Source of the DNA: Thermococcus sp.
Lineage (GTDB): Archaea; Methanobacteriota_B; Thermococci; Thermococcales; Thermococcaceae
DNA: 17,113 bases
Assembly: GCA_027074805.1 (NCBI GenBank)
Contig: JALTCK010000145.1
Location: 1 to 17,113 of the forward strand
Reading direction: 5' to 3'
The position numbers and the translations under genes were made by a program. Position 1 is the stretch's first letter, and each line of letters starts with the position of its first letter. The notes under the pieces are model-generated. The model did no database searches and had not been told where the DNA came from. It saw only the letters and a list, made by a program, of their open reading frames with translations. Shown piece by piece: positions 13,480-17,113 of the stretch.

Positions 13480-14760
13480 TCACATCCCCACATACTTGAG
13501 CCATATAATAGCACTTCCCACTGCCACCGTTGTGATCATTATTATGAGACCTATCTTCAAGAACTCCATGAAGGTTATTCTAATACCCTCTCTATATGCC
13601 ATACCGACAACCACAACGTTTGCACTCGCCCCTATTGCAGTTCCATTTCCTCCAAGACAGGCTCCGAGGGAAAGTGCCCACCATAAAGGATAAGTGTTCA
13701 AACTGCCCCCCATTGCCTTTATCAGCGGAATCATCGTTGCAGTAAAGGGTATGTTGTCGATTATCGCACTGGCAAAGGCCGAGAACCATGATATCATGAG
13801 TATTGCTTGGGTCTCGGAGTGTATGTAGCCGGTCATCCATTGGGCAACCTGGTCTATAAACCCAGTTTCCACTAAAGCACCCACTATTATGAAGAGACCC
13901 CCAAAGAAAAAGAGAGTGGCCCATTCCACCTTTTCGAGGACATATTCTGGAGATGCCCCGCTCCATAGGAGAAGAGCCGAGGCCCCTGTGAGTGCTATGA
14001 CCGCTGGCTTTATCCCAAGGGTGTCGTGGAGAAAAAAGCCCACGACTATGGCAAGGATTATGAGGACGGACTTCCGAAAGAGTACCCTGTCTTTTATTGC
14101 ATCCTCTTCGTTTAGAGTCATTATACTCCTTTTTATTGCCTCCTCCCTCTTTTTGTGGGTTGATATTTTGTGTCTGAAGGCGAGATAGATTATGCCCACC
14201 GTTATGAAGAGGTCAATAAAAGCTATTGGAGTCATGTTAAAAATGAACTCGTTGAAGCTCAGCTCGGCGGCTGAACCTATCATTATGTTAGGCGGGTCTC
14301 CTATCAAGGTCGCTGTACCTCCTATGTTAGATGCAAAGACCTCCGCGAGAAGAAACGGAACGGGGTTAACATCCATCTGCCTTGTAATATAGATGAGCAT
14401 CGGGGTTAAGAGGAGAACCGTGGTGACGTTGTCTAGGAAGGCACTCACAACGGCAGTCACAACGGAGAAAAGTAGCAAAACTTTCAGAGGACTACCCTTG
14501 GAGAATTTGGCCGTTTTAATGGCTATGTACTCAAAAAGACCGCTCTCTCGAGCAATATTGACAACGACCATCATCCCCGCAAGAAGGAGGATGGTATCCA
14601 GATCAAGGTACTCGTAAACCTTATCCCAGGGAACAACATTCAGAAAGAGAATTATCGAAGCACCCAGCATCGCCGCCACGGTTCTGTGAAGTTTCTCACT
14701 GATAATGAAGGCGTAAACTCCTGCGAACACTGAAAGGGCTAATAACTCCCCAGTCTGCAT
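13480..14760 (-). CDS. Ion-transporter-superfamily permease (P/ArsB/NhaD type)
   Basis: Polytopic membrane transporter of the COG1055 group, closest in pattern to the P (OCA2-like) permeases. About eleven to twelve hydrophobic segments. The two inverted-topology repeats show as SAFLDNVTTVLLLTP (109-123) with SAIIDNIPFTATMIP (334-348), and NIGGTATLIGDPPN (148-161) with GGNGTAIGASAN (373-384), the substrate/sodium hairpins of the superfamily (numbered from GTG 14769). LLLAGMMVVVNIARESGLF is also typical. ATG 14760 is preferred because GAGGTGAT lies 4 nt upstream and the GTG at 14769 falls within it. Cargo is not readable: Na+/H+, arsenite, carboxylate or another anion. It is enclosed by two UspA-like genes in one operon, which suggests nucleotide-dependent control (inference). 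Confidence 0.87.
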   Translation of the reverse strand: MQTGELLALSVFAGVYAFIISEKLHRTVAAMLGASIILFLNVVPWDKVYEYLDLDTILLLAGMMVVVNIARESGLFEYIAIKTAKFSKGSPLKVLLLFSVVTAVVSAFLDNVTTVLLLTPMLIYITRQMDVNPVPFLLAEVFASNIGGTATLIGDPPNIMIGSAAELSFNEFIFNMTPIAFIDLFITVGIIYLAFRHKISTHKKREEAIKRSIMTLNEEDAIKDRVLFRKSVLIILAIVVGFFLHDTLGIKPAVIALTGASALLLWSGASPEYVLEKVEWATLFFFGGLFIIVGALVETGFIDQVAQWMTGYIHSETQAILMISWFSAFASAIIDNIPFTATMIPLIKAMGGSLNTYPLWWALSLGACLGGNGTAIGASANVVVVGMAYREGIRITFMEFLKIGLIIMITTVAVGSAIIWLKYVGM

Positions 14761-14770
14761 TCGAATCACC

Positions 14771-15328
14771 TCAATAGAGTACCACCGGTTTGGTAACGTG
14801 CTGGACTATCCTGAAAACGAGAGGGCTTATATGGTGGGTTTTTGCACTCTCAAGCCCGTACTGCTTGCCAATGACTAACACGTCATAGTTCTCCATACTC
14901 CCCTCAATGTACTTGGTCTTGTCGGCAAACACCACGTCCCCCTTCCAATTAAGACCACTGTTATTCAATCTCGAACCGACATTTTTCAAAAACTTTTCTG
15001 CAAGCTCTTTTTCCCGTTCCCTAAACTTTTCTGAATCCTCCTCACCCAGGGTGTCTCTAATCAGTCTACAGACGTTCTCATCAATCACATAAATAACAGT
15101 TGCTCTCTGGGGGGAGTAATGCTCAAGCAACCTGAAGATACCTTCCGGGACTTCGCCAGAGTACCTGTCGATGGCCAGAAGAACTGACTCCACATGGGGG
15201 ATCCTCATTTCTTCCTCGGTGAGGAAGAACTCCCTGTAGGATTTGAGTATTTCCTCGTATCTGCTTCCGGCGATGTTTTTGAATTTCCTGAGTATCAGCC
15301 GGTTAATGTTAATCATGTTGTTCCCCAT
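14771..15328 (-). CDS. UspA-like protein, divergent
   Basis: 185 residues. After an N-terminal charged helical part (RLILRKFKNIAG..., 1-45) comes a UspA-like fold: SVLLAIDRYSGEVPEGIFRLLEH (48-70), ATVIYVID, a long charged helix, then GDVVFAD, YDVLVIGKQYGLES and a closing SPLVFRIVQHVTKPVVLY. The nucleotide loop G-x2-G-x9-G-S is not preserved, so it may bind no ATP. Start ATG 15328 or ATG 15316 (with GGGGA about 6 nt upstream); a TATA-like CTTTAAAG at 15349-15356 puts the transcript start close to either. First gene of the operon, 10 nt before the permease ATG. Probably a cytoplasmic regulator of that permease; this is inference. Confidence 0.75.
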   Translation of the reverse strand: MGNNMININRLILRKFKNIAGSRYEEILKSYREFFLTEEEMRIPHVESVLLAIDRYSGEVPEGIFRLLEHYSPQRATVIYVIDENVCRLIRDTLGEEDSEKFREREKELAEKFLKNVGSRLNNSGLNWKGDVVFADKTKYIEGSMENYDVLVIGKQYGLESAKTHHISPLVFRIVQHVTKPVVLY

Positions 15329-15348
15329 CTATGAGGATAAGAAGACCG

Positions 15349-15356
15349 CTTTAAAG
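15349..15356 (-). promoter_or_regulatory. TATA-like element of the UspA-permease-agmatinase operon
   Basis: CTTTAAAG on the minus strand within the 70-nt gap after aIF5A. Start expected near 15326. The same gap has CTTTTTG (around 15375-15381), which may end the aIF5A transcript. Confidence 0.45.
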
Positions 15357-15398
15357 ACTTTTCGAAGAATTCACAAAAAGATGATGGAAAATGGGCCT

Positions 15399-15809
15399 TC
15401 ACTCGCCCTTAAGCTTCATTATCTTTATCCTGCCTAGAGTCTCCCAGTATTCAACGTTGATACCTTCTTTGAGCTGGTCTTTAACTTCATCGGCCACACC
15501 GGTTTCAATTGGAACGTCGTAAAGCTCGTAGGTCTCCATATCCATAATCTGAACTGTGTCTGGGGTAAGTGCGATGACCTGAGCAGTTCTTTTGTCAATA
15601 ATCGGGACCTCAACCTCGGCGCTGGTTGGCTTAACCATGCTCCTGACCTTGCCGTCAAATATTCCCACGGCTTCTATCCTTGCCTTGGCCGATCCATGCT
15701 TTCCGGGTGAGGAAACGGTTATGTTGCCAATCCTGCAGGGTTCTCCATCAATGAGGATGTACCTTCCCGGCTTGAGCTTGCTGACCTGAACCTTGGTCTT
15801 GTCTCCCAT
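15399..15809 (-). CDS. eif5A: Translation initiation factor 5A (aIF5A)
   Basis: Archaeal homologue of eIF5A/EF-P, which helps ribosomes form difficult peptide bonds such as proline runs. 136 residues, usual archaeal length. The N-terminal KOW-like domain holds the modification loop SSPGKHGSAK, in which K37 is the hypusine site; the C-terminal OB domain runs from about residue 70. Hypusine is built on this lysine from spermidine by deoxyhypusine synthase, not in this window. ATG 15809 has GGAGGT 7 nt upstream, so it is well translated, and a TATA box lies at 15856-15863. It sits alone between two promoters, with the polyamine ureohydrolase gene 2.4 kb downstream on the same strand. Confidence 0.97.
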   Translation of the reverse strand: MGDKTKVQVSKLKPGRYILIDGEPCRIGNITVSSPGKHGSAKARIEAVGIFDGKVRSMVKPTSAEVEVPIIDKRTAQVIALTPDTVQIMDMETYELYDVPIETGVADEVKDQLKEGINVEYWETLGRIKIMKLKGE

Positions 15810-15855
15810 TTTTCAGACCTCCTATGAACGTTCTAAAATCGATTGGGAAGGGTCT

Positions 15856-15863
15856 TTAAAAAA
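15856..15863 (-). promoter_or_regulatory. aIF5A promoter TATA box
   Basis: TTTTTAAA on the minus strand, about 50 nt before ATG 15809; initiation expected near 15833. The adjacent T-run just after the stop of the preceding gene (15871-15875) may end that transcript. Confidence 0.55.
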
Positions 15864-15877
15864 TTTTTGAAAAAAGG

Positions 15878-17113
15878 CTACCCCTTAGACTGAAGGAGCA
15901 TGCCGTTCATAGTCAGTGTCACAAAGAGTGAGAGACCGAGGATGGCACCAAGCTTAACCATGATTCCGCTGCCCACAAAGGAGTAGTAGATGATTGCAAT
16001 GCCAACCAGTATTAACAGGATGATCGATGCACCAACTACTGGTCTATTAGTCCCAAGCGCTTCCTGAAGCGTTGGATAAGCCTCAAGAGCTGCAACAAAG
16101 GCGCCAACAGCGAATGGAACCACTACAAACATTATCCTTATTTCTTTTACCATCATTGTAAATGATATGAGCATTCCCACCAAGGAGACAATAGAAAGGC
16201 TCTGGGCCCTCTTGAGCTGCATTACTTCAGAGAGCATTTGTCCCCCCATTTCAATGAGTACTATTATCGTGGTGAAACCTGCCAGATAAAGGGAGAGCAT
16301 TAGTAGGGTTATTATACTAGTATCATTCGGAACATTGCCTTTTAGTATCTGAGGTATTGAGTAGAAGACTCCAATTGCATTTATCGGACTCTGGGTGCTG
16401 TTGGTGGTATAATCCTTAAGGTTACCGAACATTATCGAGAGTTTCATTGTCTCTTCAGGGGAAATACTCGGGTTCTGGAAGGCCTTGTGAACGGCTTCGT
16501 GGGAGATCCCAAGGGAGTACGCCACGGTAAAGGCGGCAGCAAAACTGATGATAACCTGCAGGATGAGTACTCCTGCAAGAACCTTCTTAAAATCAAGGTT
16601 CTCCGGGGAGAAACTTCCAATGACGTAATAAACGCCGGTTCCAAGACCAAAGGATATGAAGACCGATACGAGCATGTAGAAGATGCCCTTTGCCATTAGA
16701 GGTTGTCCAAAAGAGGTTATGGCAGATACCGCCTCATGCATGTAAATCCTAGCTTGATCCGAAGTTACCGTACTTATAGCCTGGTTGCGAATCATTATAG
16801 CCGCAACGATAGTAAAAATCACGAAAAGTATTGAGACTACAGATATAAATTCCAGGGTTCTCGCCTTGGCAAGGAGCACGAGTCCAAGGGCAAGGAGCAT
16901 CGTTAAGAGAATGAATCCAGTGATATAGGCATAACTGGAACTAACGCCCGCCATGAAGACAAGGCTGTAGGAGGCATAATAAGTAGTTATCCCAAGTAGA
17001 ATCATAAGAAACATCAACAGTGTGAACACTATAGCAGGTTTCCTTGACACCTTAAAGAAAAGCTCGTATATTAGATACCTTGTCTTCTTCGTGCTCTCCG
17101 CCTCGCTGTACAT
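15878..17113 (-). CDS. Membrane protein resembling the later part of NSS/SNF symporters
   Basis: 411 residues with about ten hydrophobic helices. The order of features recalls neurotransmitter:sodium symporters from helix 3 on: ILLGITTYYASYSLVF (39-53, compare the YY of TM3), then GIFYMLVSVFISFGLGTGVYYVIGSFSPENLDF (143-175, compare FFSLSLGMG...YGSYLPK of TM5), LILQVIISFAAAF (183-195, compare TM6), and LYLAGFTTIIVLIEMGGQMLSE (275-296, compare LFAALTSAISLLEV of TM8). The hallmark TM1 segment (GSAVGLGNIWRFPY in the family) is absent. ATG 17113 is the very last base of the window, so the protein either starts there without TM1-2 or continues upstream. Stop TAG. Assignment to the family is by pattern from memory and moderate; cargo unknown. 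Confidence 0.6.
   Translation of the reverse strand: MYSEAESTKKTRYLIYELFFKVSRKPAIVFTLLMFLMILLGITTYYASYSLVFMAGVSSSYAYITGFILLTMLLALGLVLLAKARTLEFISVVSILFVIFTIVAAIMIRNQAISTVTSDQARIYMHEAVSAITSFGQPLMAKGIFYMLVSVFISFGLGTGVYYVIGSFSPENLDFKKVLAGVLILQVIISFAAAFTVAYSLGISHEAVHKAFQNPSISPEETMKLSIMFGNLKDYTTNSTQSPINAIGVFYSIPQILKGNVPNDTSIITLLMLSLYLAGFTTIIVLIEMGGQMLSEVMQLKRAQSLSIVSLVGMLISFTMMVKEIRIMFVVVPFAVGAFVAALEAYPTLQEALGTNRPVVGASIILLILVGIAIIYYSFVGSGIMVKLGAILGLSLFVTLTMNGMLLQSKG

Overview
The window looks like a chromosome segment of a hyperthermophilic euryarchaeon of the order Thermococcales, most likely Thermococcus. Reasons: an archaeal translation factor aIF5A with the hypusine motif; archaeal TATA boxes and short leaders; Shine-Dalgarno sequences of the GGTGA/GGAGGTG type; an endonuclease Q of the euryarchaeal type; and an S-layer protein with a typical archaeal signal peptide and ADIA-type N-terminal region. 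There are no tRNA or rRNA genes, CRISPR arrays, insertion sequences or prophage genes. It is a compact core region with two clear intergenic control regions.

Layout. 1-1720 (-): 5' part of the S-layer gene, running off the window, with a strong promoter and leader at 1721-1836. 1920-10621 (-): a long, tightly packed cluster in transcription order ClC chloride channel, endonuclease Q, thiamine-monophosphate kinase, then (after a small gap with its own TATA box) a flippase-like membrane protein, a PIG-A-like glycosyltransferase, a NodB-type deacetylase, an AmrS-type radical SAM enzyme and an unknown protein made of two related halves. 10622-10696: divergent promoter region with two palindromes 22 bp apart. 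10697-11164 (+): unknown small protein. 11165-11476: about 300 bp intergenic region. 11477-12157 (+): unknown membrane protein. 12143-15328 (-): operon of a UspA-like protein, a P-type (ArsB/NhaD superfamily) permease, a second UspA protein and agmatinase/ureohydrolase. 15399-15809 (-): aIF5A. 15878-17113 (-): membrane protein resembling the later helices of neurotransmitter:sodium symporters.

How the genes may work together (inference). The flippase-like protein, GlcNAc-type glycosyltransferase and NodB deacetylase could make and translocate an amino-sugar lipid or glycan, in a position next to the heavily N-glycosylatable S-layer gene. The agmatinase makes polyamine precursors; polyamine supplies the butylamine group for hypusine on aIF5A, whose gene is 2.4 kb away. 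Two UspA-like proteins on either side of the permease suggest nucleotide-dependent control of transport.

The most unusual observations are the duplicated-domain unknown protein after AmrS, the 22-bp tandem duplication at the NodB/AmrS junction that shifted the stop codon, the paired palindromes in the divergent ClC promoter, the inverted repeat upstream of the S-layer TATA box, and the cysteine-motif duplication in the S-layer protein.
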